NCBI RefSeq assembly: GCF_008831285.2
Contig: NC_045144.1
Span: 2,792,001-2,839,267, forward strand
Direction: 5' to 3'
From: Nymphaea colorata
Taxonomy: Eukaryota; Streptophyta; Magnoliopsida; Nymphaeales; Nymphaeaceae
DNA: 47,267 bases
The number at the start of each line of letters is the position of its first letter. The stretch's first letter is position 1. A model generated the notes under the pieces. It made no database searches. It saw only the letters and a list, made by a program, of their open reading frames with translations, and was not told the origin of the DNA. The position numbers were made by a program, and so were the translations under genes. Of the stretch, positions 1-11,781 are shown piece after piece.

Positions 1-197
1 GGTCGTACCCTATCATCAGGTACCAACCTCTTCCGAATTGTGCTTCATTCTAGTGATCGCTTAATAGTTAAATGTTTTTCTTTCCAGTTCTTAGCTTCTC
101 CTATCATAGAAGCGAAGGATACGGTTGTTTGATGGCTATTCGTTCTATGTAATTTTCTTTAACCGGCTAAACTTGGGCGTTTGTTCTTTGCTGACAG

Positions 198-3100
198 CCA
201 AAAAATATGCAAGCCATAGGAAGCATGAAGATAAGGAGGGAAAGGAAGAAGAGAACTACCCTGACGATATCCCAGAAACTCAACAAGTGGGTGCTTTATG
301 GATAGCCAACAGTTTCTGTTGTCTGCTGCTTGAAGAAACCGAATTTGAGATACTAAGTTTTCAACTCAATTGTCATGGTCTGCAGGTTGAAGATGAGGAA
401 ACGGAAGAGGAAGAAGAGGTTAAAAGGATCAGCAGTGTAATAAGCCCCGTTCTGAGCAATGCTGCTCTTATTGATGAAGATGAACTGAACTTACCTGAAT
501 TTGAAGATATTTTGTCCAGCGTTGTAGAATTTCCATTACCCACCGACAAATTTGACCTAAAAGAAAATTCCCAGTCTGAGAAACAAAATTCTGTTTATGA
601 AGCTGAGATGAAAAGCCGTGAGATTGAACTGGATAGATTGCGAAATCTTGTGAAGGAATTAGAAGAAAGAGAAGTAAAGCTCGAAGGTGAGTTGCTCGAA
701 TACTATGGCCTCAAAGAGCAGGAAACCAACATTTCTGAATTGCAGAAACAGCTCAAAATCAAGAGTCTGGAGATTGACATGCTAAATGTCACTATAAGTT
801 CGCTTCAATCTGAGAAGAAAAAGCTTCAAGATGAAATTTCTGAAGGCGCTTCAATGAGGAAGGAGCTTGAGACGGCAAGGATGAAGATAAAAGAGCTCCA
901 GAGGCAGATGCAGCTTGACACTAACCAGACTAAAGGACACCTGCTACTGTTGAAGCAGCAAGTTACCAGTCTCAAAGAGAAAGAAGTAGAATTTGCCAGA
1001 AGGGATGTTGATGTAGAGAAAAAGCTCAAGGCTCTCAAGGAGTTGGAGGTGGAGGTGGTGGAATTGAGGAGAAGGAACAAAGAATTGCAGCATGAGAAGA
1101 GGGAGCTGACTGTGAAGCTGGATGCGGCCGAGGCGAAGATAGCTACTCTTTCGAATATGACAGAGGTATCTATAAAATAAGAAATTTACATTGCTCAAAA
1201 AATTCCCTTGGTGAGTCAATTGTTGTGTCCATGGATTGGATGGGCTTGCCAGCCAACCATGTAATTGGTTCAGTTGACACAATTTGGCTGAACTTTTCAG
1301 GCCTAACTGGTGGTAGTCCCAATTTTTGAACTGAGTTTGTGTTTACTTCGGTTTGAGGTGATACAGCCACCTACGAGCTTGAAACTGCTAACTTTGTTCT
1401 GTTTGGCATGATTTGTTATGCTTGCCTACTTTGTGCATGCAGCACAAAAGAGCCCCATGAGTTGGTCCCTAAAAATAATCTAAGTTCAAAGAGATCAAGG
1501 GTTCAACAGTGAAAGGCGTCAAGCGTGATATGGATGGCAGTGTTATCGGCTGGTCCTATCCTGCTAATAAAAGAAACAATACAAGGATCGTGCCTAAAAA
1601 CGAGGGGCTTAATAACCTCTAATGGTGTCGTTCGTTCGCGGACTTCTGCCAACAATTAGTCGTCTGACCCTCCTTAAGTGGAAATCCTTTTGGTGGCATC
1701 ATATGGTTGGCCAACTTGCCAAGTTTCTTGATTAACTTATGTCCACAAGGTTAGGTCTAGTGCGTAAGCTTGTTGTCTGGCCCAGACCGAGAGTTTTCTG
1801 TCAGAAACAGTTCTCCATTCGTACTTGTTGGATCCGTGGTGATTCACCAAGTCGCTTTAACCAAGATCTTGCTTGCTCATGCTGTCTGCTGAATCTTTGG
1901 CTCTGTTCATCTCCAAAAAAGGATACTTTTTTTTTCCTGTTATGTTCTTCGTGAGAACAGCGTTTCCAGTGTTTGCTGTGACTAGAGACCATAAAAATAG
2001 TATGTTTTTTTGTTGACATGAGCATTTCATCTTGAGTGGACGGTATCCTTGTGGTCCTATCGTTCCATGTATTGGTTTGTGGAGCATGGGCTTCTCATTG
2101 TACATTTTGGGAGTTCAATCTTCTCTTTGGTACCAGTAATATGTTCATGTCCCACACGCACACACGCACAGAGATTTTGGAGCAGTTTTGAGAATGTAGC
2201 AAACTTGTGGGTCGTAGAGAATTAGGAAATACTTAGTTGTAAACAAATAGATAGATAAAATCCAAAAGAGAAAGGTTTCAACACTTGTACTGAATTATTT
2301 AAAGGTCGAATGACTTGAACCATTTGCAGCGTCGGATATTGCAGTTTCAGTAAGGGGCAAAACTTTTTTCAACTTTACTAGAATGATAACACATCGATTT
2401 CTGAAATGCTTCCATTCTCGCGCATTAAGTGCCAAAAAATTCATGATGAAGGATGCAGGCGAATTTAATTTATTGGTCACTTAGTATATAGCTATTTTGC
2501 CCTGTGGCAGAATGAAATGGTAGCCAAGGTAACGGAAGAGCTTAATAGTTTGAAGCATACAAACGAAGACCTGCTGAAGCAAGTGGAAGGTCTGCAAGTG
2601 AACAGGTTCAGTGAGGTTGAAGAGCTGGTCTACCTACGTTGGGTGAACGCATGCTTGCGTTACGAGCTGCGGAATTACCAAACTCCTTCTGGAAAGATCT
2701 CTGCTCGTGATCTCAGCAAGAGCTTGAGCCCCAAGTCCCAAGAACGTGCAAAGAAGCTCATGTTGGAGTATGCTGGATCTGACATTGCTTCCCAGCAAGG
2801 TCAGGGCGACACCGACATTGATTCTCTACCATCGACCCCTGGGAGCGAGGATTTCGATAATGCATCCATTGATAGTGCTTCCAGCAGGTACAGCATATTG
2901 AAGAAAACAAGTTTGATTCAGAAACTTAAGAGGTGGGGCAGAAGCAGAGACGATTCTGCTGTTGCATCACCAAGTAGATCATTTGGGGAGAGTTCTCCAA
3001 GACCAAGCATAAGCAGATCCTCCATGTCAATTTCCAGAGGTCCACTAGAAGCCCTCATGATCAGAAATGCAGGAGATGGAGTTGCCATCACCACTTTTGG

Positions 3101-6100
3101 GAAGAAAGAGATTGATCCATCTGATTCACTTGGCTCGCCAAATCTTCGGCCGATTAGAACTCAGGTGCCAACAACCGATTCGCTTAACAATGTGGCTGCT
3201 TCCTTCCAGCTCATGTCTAAGTCAGTTGATGGTGTTTTAGATGAGAAGTATCCAGCCTTTAAAGACAGGCACAAGTTGGCACTAGAGAGGGAAAAGGTAA
3301 TCAAGGAGAAAGCAAACCAAGCTAGAGCAGAAAGATTTGGCGAAGTCTCAAAGTTAGAGATAAGGCCCAAGGCAGACAAGCTGAATAATAGTGCTGTTCC
3401 ATCGCCAAGAACTCCAGCTGAGAAGAAAGTTGGTTTTGATGACAGGAGTACTTCACAAACGCGTTATTCAAACGAAAAGAACGATGATGACGGTAAGGTT
3501 GATCCTCATGTTGTGAACAAAATTAAGCTGGCCCAAATAGAGAAGAGAGCCCCACGGGTGCCACGGCCACCGCCAAGGCCGTCAGCTGGTTCTGCAAGTG
3601 CTACTAGCACTGCTGCTGGTGGAGCAGCAGGGGTGCCACCACCACCACCACCACTACCATCTAGTGGCCCTCCAAGGCCACCACCTCCACCAGGTGGCCC
3701 ACCACCACCACCTCCACCACCAGGTTCTTTGCACAGAGGGCCGGGTGGTGGTGACAAGGTACACCGTGCCCCCGAGTTAGTCGAGTTGTACCAGTCTCTC
3801 ATGAAACGTGAAGCAAAGAAGGAAATATCTTCTTTGGGATCGGTAACCTCTGGTAGTGCAGACGTGAGAAGCAACATGATTGGTGAAATTGAGAACCGGT
3901 CTGCCTTCCTATTGGCCGTAAGTCTCCCTCTCTCTCTCCCCATGTACAGACTAATTTGGTAGTAGGGACTGGCCACCAAGATAAAGAATGATTTATTTAC
4001 ACCTGAATCTTGCTTAAATTTATTTAATTACTAGTTAACTTGTCTTCATCTTCTCTTGATGCCATTATTTGGCTAACGTGAAGCTGCAACTTTGGCCAAT
4101 TACAGGTGAAGGCGGATGTAGAAACCCAGGGTGATTTTGTTCAGTCCTTAGCAGATGAAGTCCGTGCTGCATTCTTCGCGAACATTGAGGATGTTGTCTC
4201 TTTTGTCAACTGGCTGGATGAGGAGCTATCCTTCTTGGTATTATATGCTCTTTTTAGTATCTATAACTATAAATTTTATTGATGTTGGTGTTGCAAATTT
4301 CCTTTTTCAGGAAGAGTACAAACCCAAGTAAGCCAATTATCCAGCTTGGTGTTGTCTTTAAGTTCCTTTTTTTCATGGTTTTGGGGGGAACTTTTTCACT
4401 ATTCCTTGCCCAGAAGAAAAATTGATGAAACGAGGGATATGGAAGAAAATGCGAGTCTAACGCATTCTCTTAAGAGTCCGCATATTAATTTCTTAATTTT
4501 TAGCTAAAGCCTTTTTGATGCATGAAGCCAGGGAAGTCGGAGAATTACATACGAAAGCGGGTTTCTTCTCCGTGCAAGGCACAGTTCCATCGTATGTTCG
4601 TAATAGTGCGTGATTAGATCACATGTAAAACTACATTACGGGCTAAGAAACAGTTCCATGTCGCAAACCCAGACAGGTCTTAGACGAGTGGTCGAATATC
4701 TCCTATTTTCCCTTCAGACAGTTCCGTGTCGCAAACCCAGTCTTTAGACACACTTCCATGTTGCTTTCTTCTTAATGGATATGGATCGTGTTTGATGAGT
4801 GATCCGGAGGTATCACTCTCTAACCATTGTTAGATCCCGAATATAAAGTACAACCTTCGGAGATTTCTTTTCCATGCTTTCTTTTCTGTTGATCAACAAA
4901 TAGTCCAGTTTCCTTGGTTTCTGTTCGTAGGTTGCACGATATAGTTCAAGATCTTATGTTACCCTTTTCTCTTGTTCTAGGTCGACGAACGTGCTGTTCT
5001 GAAACATTTTGACTGGCCGGAAGGGAAAGCTGATGCATTGAGAGAAGCAGCATTTGAGTATGAGGACTTGATCAAGCTAGAGAGACGTGTGTCAACTTTT
5101 ACTGATGACCCAAAGCTTTCATGTGAAGCAGCTTTGAAGAAAATGTACTCTTTGTTGGAGAAGTAAGTAGTTCCCTTTTAAGAAATTCTTTATATCCCTA
5201 CTCGTGGTGTTAACTTTGATGGCTGTCTTCTACCTGCGACATTTGTACCTCACTGTGAGTTGCAGTGCCTGACAAATTGCTTGCATGATTCTTCTTTTTA
5301 CCAGAGTTGAACAAAGTGTTTATGCCCTCCTACGGACACGAGAAATGGCTATTTCGCGGTACAAAGATTTCGGCATTCCTGTTGATTGGTTGCTAGATTC
5401 AGGCGTAGTGGGCAAGGTACGAGGAATTTCCTCAGTTTCTTTGTGCTTCTCATCAACTGCAGTAATTGAATCTTCCTATTATTTACAAATTTACGTCAGA
5501 TATTCCTATTTGCATTCATAATGCTGGCTCCTTTTTATAATTTTCTCTTTTCCAAGGGAAGGTCGTCGGTTGATGGTTTCCTTTGAGGAACAACTGGACT
5601 TCGGCTTAGAATCAGTTTCGCTAGAATTACTGGCAGGTGTAAAGGCTTTAACTGGTTTTGCAGGTTAAACTCGCCTCTGTACAACTTGCTAGGAAGTACA
5701 TGAAAAGGGTGGCCACAGAGCTTGATGTTTTGAGTGGTCCAGAGAAGGAGCCTACAAGGGAGTTTCTAATTTTGCAAGGTGTGCGGTTTGCCTTCCGCGT
5801 TCATCAGGTAACAAAATTTTATATGAATTCTCTGAATTTCTCGAACTACAAATATTACATGCTAGCTCATGGCTAGATTGTGCATAGACCAGTGAGAAAC
5901 CTACTGTATCTGTAATTTGCAAATATTTACACACTGTGGCTATGTTGGCTATGGCAAAATTAAGAAACCAAATGCATCTTTAAATTATAAATGTTGCACA
6001 ATGACAGACGATGGATTGTAAACGTTCCATGTCTTCCATTATGATTTGTGCAACCCTTTACCCCAATCTAATTAGAACTTGAGCAGCAGTAAAATGAATG

Positions 6101-6263
6101 TGTTTGATTCCTTCGAACCTAGAAATTGCTTTATTGAAGCTATACTTGAAAATGGTAACAGTTTGCTGGAGGTTTTGACGCTGAAAGCATGAGGGCATTT
6201 GAGGAGCTAAGAAGCCGTGTCAGCTCACAAGCAGCACAAGCTGTCAACGTACCAGAAGCTTGA
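198..6263 (+). CDS. CHUP1: CHUP1, chloroplast unusual positioning protein (5'-partial, 8 exons visible)
   Basis: Actin-binding protein of the chloroplast outer envelope, needed for light-driven chloroplast movement and anchoring. Exons read from splice sites and frame: 198-286, 386-1165, 2511-3917, 4106-4237, 4981-5162, 5305-5416, 5664-5807, 6162-6263 (TGA). The phases join perfectly to 2948 nt, about 982 residues, against about 1004 in Arabidopsis. Seen in order: acidic stretch; long coiled coil (VKELEEREVKLEGELLEYYG); conserved block with LRWVNACLRYELRNYQTP; basic actin-binding motif LIQKLKRWGRSRDD; proline-rich segment at about 3550-3730; motif KVHRAPELVELYQSLMKRE; and the C-terminal helical domain (FDWPEGKADALREAAFEYEDL, RFAFRVHQ, FAGGFDAES) linked to actin assembly. 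The first visible exon starts at codon position 2, so exon 1 with the short hydrophobic anchor is upstream of the window. Large introns are 1166-2510 and 4238-4980. Confidence 0.95.
1166..2510 (+). other. CHUP1 intron, 1.35 kb
   Basis: It begins GTATCT and ends GTGGCAG. It holds only short ORFs without recognisable similarity and a small CA-rich run near 2155-2170. I see no transposon ends or RNA gene in it. Confidence 0.8.
4238..4980 (+). other. CHUP1 intron, 743 bp, with a cryptic micro-exon-like site
   Basis: It runs from GTATTA to TTCTAG. Inside, at about 4311-4327, a 17-nt stretch is flanked by TTTTTCAG and GTAAGC, so it could be spliced in. Being 17 nt long, it would shift the reading frame. 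There is no other content I can identify. Confidence 0.6.
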
Positions 6264-7525
6264 GATATTTCAATTTGTTCAAAAAGTTCCTGTATATTTT
6301 CACCTTTATCTCCGATGGGAGGACTACAAATGTATTGTCTATAATTCTTGATCAGCCAGGGTGTTTATAGCTCTCTCTCTCTCTCTCTCTCTCTGATTGC
6401 CAAAACGCTTAAGAGACATGAACATGCAACATGCATGTTCTGATGCTTAATGCTCTCCCCTGAAGCTGCCCAAAAGCTATAGAGACATGGACTTACATGT
6501 GGAAAAGCACTTGTAATAAATAGTTGCAATGGACGTTATTCAAGGAGTGTAGAAAGATACACATGCATGCCCACAAATTAATATGCAAAAAGTGTTCAAA
6601 AATACGACATTCACAGGCGGTGTCTTCATTTGCATCAAGCAGAAACGTAACTCTTGCTCAGAAAAGAAAGGATGTGATATGCTAACGGCTAAAAGTTTAG
6701 ATATTGAAAAGAAAATGCTATTGAATTCAAACAAATGGTTTAGATATTGGCCTTCTGCTCTTGCGCACATGGACTGTTCTTAACAGAAGTATCAGAAAAT
6801 ATGATGGTGGAATTTTACTTGCGTAAACAGAGGAGTTTCATAATGAGGTTTAGTAAATGAGGTAATATGAATGCTACTCGAACACAATATATTGAGATTA
6901 TTCGTTAGAGTAGAGGCTCGCGGAACAATAAATATGATATGTTACTACTGGCTAATTTACAGTACTTGCTGATTTGCAGTCCTACAATGAAACTCTAAGA
7001 CTTTCTTGTTTACTTTATTGAACATCAGAACTTTATTGTCCATTCATCTATTCAAGCATCGTTAGCAATCTTGAAAAGTCGGATCATCTTCCTTTAGTTG
7101 CCTTTTATAATATAACATTTTTCAGAACCGCAGATACACATGAGCAAAGATGCTCCACGTCAACCAGCATGAGGCTTCAATGATGCACTCCCTTGTATTT
7201 TGGTCAGAGTTTTGAGGACTACCAAATTATTTGATGAAAAAATTTCTTGCTACGTAGATAGCAGAGATACGCCTTATTAACAGCATTTTAGACAAAATTT
7301 AATCCGTCAATTTCTATATGAAGCCCCACTCCTGCCCATTATTGTTTTAATAAATACATAGTCATGAAAGAACGCATTTGATATAAGAAACATTAAATTG
7401 AATGACTAAAAACCAATAACAACAACAAAAAAATGGATACAACACAATCAATGACAAGAATGGAAGAGAAAAATTGATCGCACCAATTGCTGAGATGCTA
7501 GATTATCCAAGAAGAAAAATGATTT
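6264..7525. other. 3' ends of CHUP1 and the Get3-like gene (convergent intergenic)
   Basis: This should hold both 3' UTRs. A (CT)n microsatellite lies at about 6370-6394 and an AATAAA at about 6516 could serve CHUP1 polyadenylation. Several short ORFs on both strands show no codon signal or known motif. No gene is supported here. Confidence 0.6.
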
Positions 7526-10500
7526 CTAACCCAATCTAATTACTAGATTTCTATCAAGAAATTTAGCGCCCCTCACTTTCCCTTGGATGCCACTGGGCAA
7601 ATGTATGACACGCCTTTGATCTCCTGCTTCAACCAATAGCTCTGAACCTCCTCTATACTGCAATTATCAGTTGGAAGGCACAAAAAACCAGCTGATTATT
7701 TTAATTTTCAAGTGTCCTCAAAACAACTCCAAAACAAAGTGGTGAGGATAACATCAGATAGGTAGTTTACAGCAGATGATTTATGAAAGCCTACCTGCAT
7801 TAACTATAAATATGTATGTGCAATTGTTCTAATCAAACACCATTCATTAAATTTAAGGGCATTCAAATTGGTAATTAATACATACATTCATTTGGTTGTT
7901 GAGGCTCCTACAACATAAATCAACGACTTTTAGACAGTAGGCAATACAGACATTCCTCTAAGAAAAAATTACATGAAATATAGATATGGCCTTGACATTT
8001 AACTTAAAACTTGAAAAGGAGAGCCTAAAGGGAATATCTAACTGAAAAAGGTTAGCTCTTCGTAAACTAGTTTTCTATGAAGGTAAAAGTCAAACCACAA
8101 AATACAAGCAGCATATAATCGAATTAAGCTTCTGGATATTAAAAAAGGTATTATTTAACATGAGACAGGTACCACGAAAAATCAATAATTAGCACTTCCT
8201 GATAAAGAACATCTCCATAATAAAAATACTTTTAATAAAGATAGCATCACAGAGATCATTTTTGTCTCCTTGTTCAACCTATTGAAGATTTTAAAGGCTA
8301 TGCTCAAATTTGTGATGCTTGCTTATTAGCAATATGAGTATGCAACTATTTAAAAAGTCAATGCAATTATTCTTTAGATCTCTCTTTGCATAACAGCCTT
8401 TCTTTAGCCCACTCTTAATTTTTGGACCATCTTCTAATGATTGCCTTCTTTTTGGTTAAAGCTCAGATGAATGTCCATAAACTTGATTGATTGTCCCAAA
8501 AATATTGCTATACCGTAGATCCTACAGCCCAATAATTAGCAGTTAGTGATGTAACCTAAAGTGGACAATCTTATATTCTAGGGAGTTGTAGTCTGACAAA
8601 TGTTCACAAACAGATTATGGTACCAATATGATTAACATTACATGACTCCTTGGTCTACTATCCAAGTTTTGGCTTCTGATCCAGTTGACATGAACAGGAA
8701 ACCATGAATCAAAAAAGGAAGATCTTCAGTTCATTCAATTAAAAGAGACACTGGAACATCAGAATTACTGAATGCTAAATACTTGAAAGTTATGTTCCAT
8801 ATTAGTTCTACGGTTCTAATAAAATAATATGTTTTAACTCGATGTGGTGCATCTTCTGCCTGTCATGCAGTTCCACAAACTCAAAACACATCCTCTATTT
8901 CCCTTTAGCTGAAAATTGAGCAAAAATTCATAGATTTAAACAACCACATATTTGCATGAGAATAACAGAAATACCTGGTATAACTTGATTTCTGATTTAT
9001 CAAAGCCGGGCATGAAAAGTGTAACAGTCTTTTCGCCTTGGTCAAACAGGACATTTGACTGAAAATCTCGGTTTGCTCCAAGGAGGAGCTGCTGTGCACC
9101 ATTACTTAAACCATTCAAAGCCATCTCCCAGTTAACAGGATAGTTTGTTGAAACATATGGCAAGTTTTCAAAAGGTAATGGAGCAAGCTTTTCTTTTGCA
9201 AGACTGCAGGATGTCGTAGAAGATTCTGCACTAAAACCAAAAGCACCATATACTTGTCCTCCAGCTTGGATTGTGCAGCCCCAATAGCGCAATGCAGAAA
9301 TAACAGACACTGAATTACTGGTATCCATGGTAAGGTAACAAGAAAACCTTGATGGGTCCAAAAAGGCAGAGGATGCTTTCTACAGCAATAAACCAGATTA
9401 CAAAATCACATATGATGGTTGAACACTAACTCATTGATAAAAAAGGTAACAAAATAATACCTTCAAGGCTCGATCTGCAGCATTCCACATCTCTGAGCTC
9501 GCTACATCAAGGCCAGAAGCACCATTCAGGTTGACTGATTCGTTCACTAACTTGATCAATGAAGGTGCAACAAGTCTCCCACTGTCAGTCTTTTCAGCTA
9601 AACTTCGGATATACTTTAAATACCATCTGCTTAGGTTATGCAGCTTAGTTTATATATTTTCCTATACGTGCTCAATCACATTGTTATAGCAATATACCTT
9701 GCTCTTTCAGAAGCACCAACCATGCGTAAGGACTCCTCACTGCTTATACCATCATATACAATCACATCAAACTCGATCGTCTTCTTTGACGCACTCATGT
9801 TTAGCCCAAGTAAACCGGTCAATCCTTCCAATGCCTCAAGTGAAAGAACAGAATCCATCCCAGGGAGAATGCCAAGCTCCTCACCCACAACCTATTATGG
9901 TACAAGATTCGTAAACAACTCTTCTGCAGATCAGCTGATATTAGATGTTTCCCATACCAATAAGCAGACAGGAAATCAAACAAAAAGCTTTATGAGAAGC
10001 TTGAGAAAAAAAATTGCAGTCACAGCACAAAAAAGATAAGGCAGTGCAGAAGGGAACCCACCCCATCAAGCACTCCTTGAGTCAAATTAAGACGAGCATC
10101 TGCTTTTTTCATTTGAGAGAGTGGTCCAAGAAGCATCTGCAAAACTGAAATGTGTAAGCATGAACGCTGGAAGTGGTTAGCAACACAACTGTGGGAACTA
10201 ATATCAAATTAGATGGGAAGCGACAAATACCCAACCTTGGTTGTTTCCAGGCGAACTGCAGATAGATTGTCACCACAGGGAATAGGTGAAGATCCAATTT
10301 TACAGTCCAATAAGACCTCAGACATAAGATCCAGAGATTGTATCACCAAACAGGTTTGCAGCCCCATTTTGGCATAATACTGCGAAACCAGTGGAAACTT
10401 CAGTGGAAAGAAGACCAGTAGATATGGCTAAAAGTGGTCAGCTACAGTATTGATTCATCCATGGAAAGGCTGGATTGTGAAAAGAATGGTTCAAAATAGA

Positions 10501-11781
10501 TATCAATAAACTGTTCATCGCAAAATCTAAAATAACTAGAGCTTGACAATAACCGCATTGGACTGGGCTCCTTTCCAGTAAATAGATCAAGTCCTGGTCG
10601 GGTGCAACAATTACCATATCCAACTAACACGTTGCAGGCATTGCCTGATCCAACTGATCGGGAAATGGCTGATCAAGTCGCAGTATACTTGCTTGGGATC
10701 CAAGATTTTCGACGCTTAAGAAACTTTCTTATATGTCCTAGCAGAAGATGAAAAGCAGGTGGCAGAGAGGTTATGAAGTGTTTGAGATGAAGACCATGGA
10801 CCAAATTTCATCAGTCTCCGCGGATGCGTTCTCCCATGTTTGAAATTCTAAAGTAAGCTAGACTTGGGGTTCACCATGATTTACTGTCGGGAATCACCGC
10901 GTCAAGTGGTCTAGTCCGACGTTGTAAAAACGTGTAACTTGTTTGTGTATCAATCGGGCCAATAGTTAGATGTATCCAGTTAGAAAGAAAGAAACTAGTA
11001 AAAATTTTAATTTCTTTTCTAAACAAATCGCTCATTCGCTCTTGGGTGGTAGACCTAGCCATGCTTGTCTATAACCCGCTCTATTTGCAGCTGCCTTCCC
11101 AACAGTGTAAAACTCTTGAATGAAGGGTCTTTGAACTCCGGCAACTTTGATATTTGCAAGCACCGCAAGAAGTCACAACGAGGTTTGAACTCATAACCAG
11201 CCAGTCGCCAGGGCTCTCCTTGGTTGCAAAGACCGCACATAATTATTTTATTTTTTTATTACTGTGGTTAAAAGTAACCAAAAGGCAATTACTTAAAATT
11301 GCAAATTTCAAAACGAATTTGCCAATTAGAAAGGCCGGACACATTTGTCAACGTCTAAAGTCAGGGATGACCAATCCAGCTTCACCCATTTCCCCGCGAA
11401 GAGAGCCAGAAAAGCAAGATTTCTGTTTAGGAGAAGAACATTCCAAGGACAACAAAATCTTATCCAGAAGCACGTCGGTCATTTATGGGAATAAATGGGA
11501 TACACATGAAAAGAGGTTTCACCACTACATCTAACCTGAGCAGCAAGAACTGCCGCGGTGGTTTTGCCGGAGCCTCCTTTTCCCAAGAACGTCACCAGCC
11601 TCGGCGGCCCCTTCGAGGGTGCCGATACTTTCGGCTCTGTGATTGTGGCCTTCGCGCTCCTCCCCCTTTTCCAGAATCGCAAGTTAGGAGTTCCGGGAGG
11701 AGAGCGAATATTAGGGCTTGCTCGGAAGATGGCAATGGAGGAAGAGAAGGAGAGGGGAAGGTATGAGGAAGAAGAAGCCAT
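7526..11781 (-). CDS. GET3D: Chloroplast ArsA/Get3-like ATPase, At1g26090/Get3d type (7 exons)
   Basis: P-loop ATPase of the ArsA/Get3 superfamily. Exons on the - strand: 11781-11536, 10379-10236, 10136-10062, 9891-9698, 9626-9461, 9379-8975, 7657-7526 (TAG). All have GT-AG borders and joining phases, giving 453 residues, close to the Arabidopsis length. Residues 1 to about 55 are Ser/Arg-rich and look like a transit peptide. The deviant Walker A GKGGSGKT is at about 67-74. Later come [56 protein letters not shown] and the C-terminal alpha-crystallin-like segment ([37 protein letters not shown]). This architecture marks the photosynthetic-lineage Get3d branch. Its client is not settled; tail-anchored protein targeting is inferred from Get3. 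In the switch region the usual DPSAE reads DLMSE: the Asp is kept, Pro is lost. Start chosen at the first ATG before the transit-like sequence. Confidence 0.93.
7658..8974 (-). other. Intron 6 of the Get3-like gene, 1.3 kb
   Basis: Donor GTATTT and acceptor TTGCAG on the - strand, in phase with both exons. The sequence is AT-rich, without clear repeats, TIRs or ORFs of interest. Confidence 0.8.
10380..11535 (-). other. Intron 1 of the Get3-like gene, 1.16 kb
   Basis: Donor GTTAGA and acceptor TTTCGCAG on the - strand. It separates the transit peptide and P-loop from the rest of the ATPase. It holds no coding sequence I recognise. The part at 10860-11240 looks like dispersed repeat-type sequence but I could not define ends. 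Confidence 0.7.

Noticed and set aside
125-197. Open frame before the first visible CHUP1 exon as a possible N-terminus
   Set aside because: It contains the polypyrimidine tract and the CTGACAG acceptor at 191-197, does not match the CHUP1 hydrophobic anchor, and lies in intron sequence.
3506-3979. 157-codon Gly-rich ORF on the - strand opposite CHUP1
   Set aside because: It is the complement of the proline-rich CHUP1 exon.
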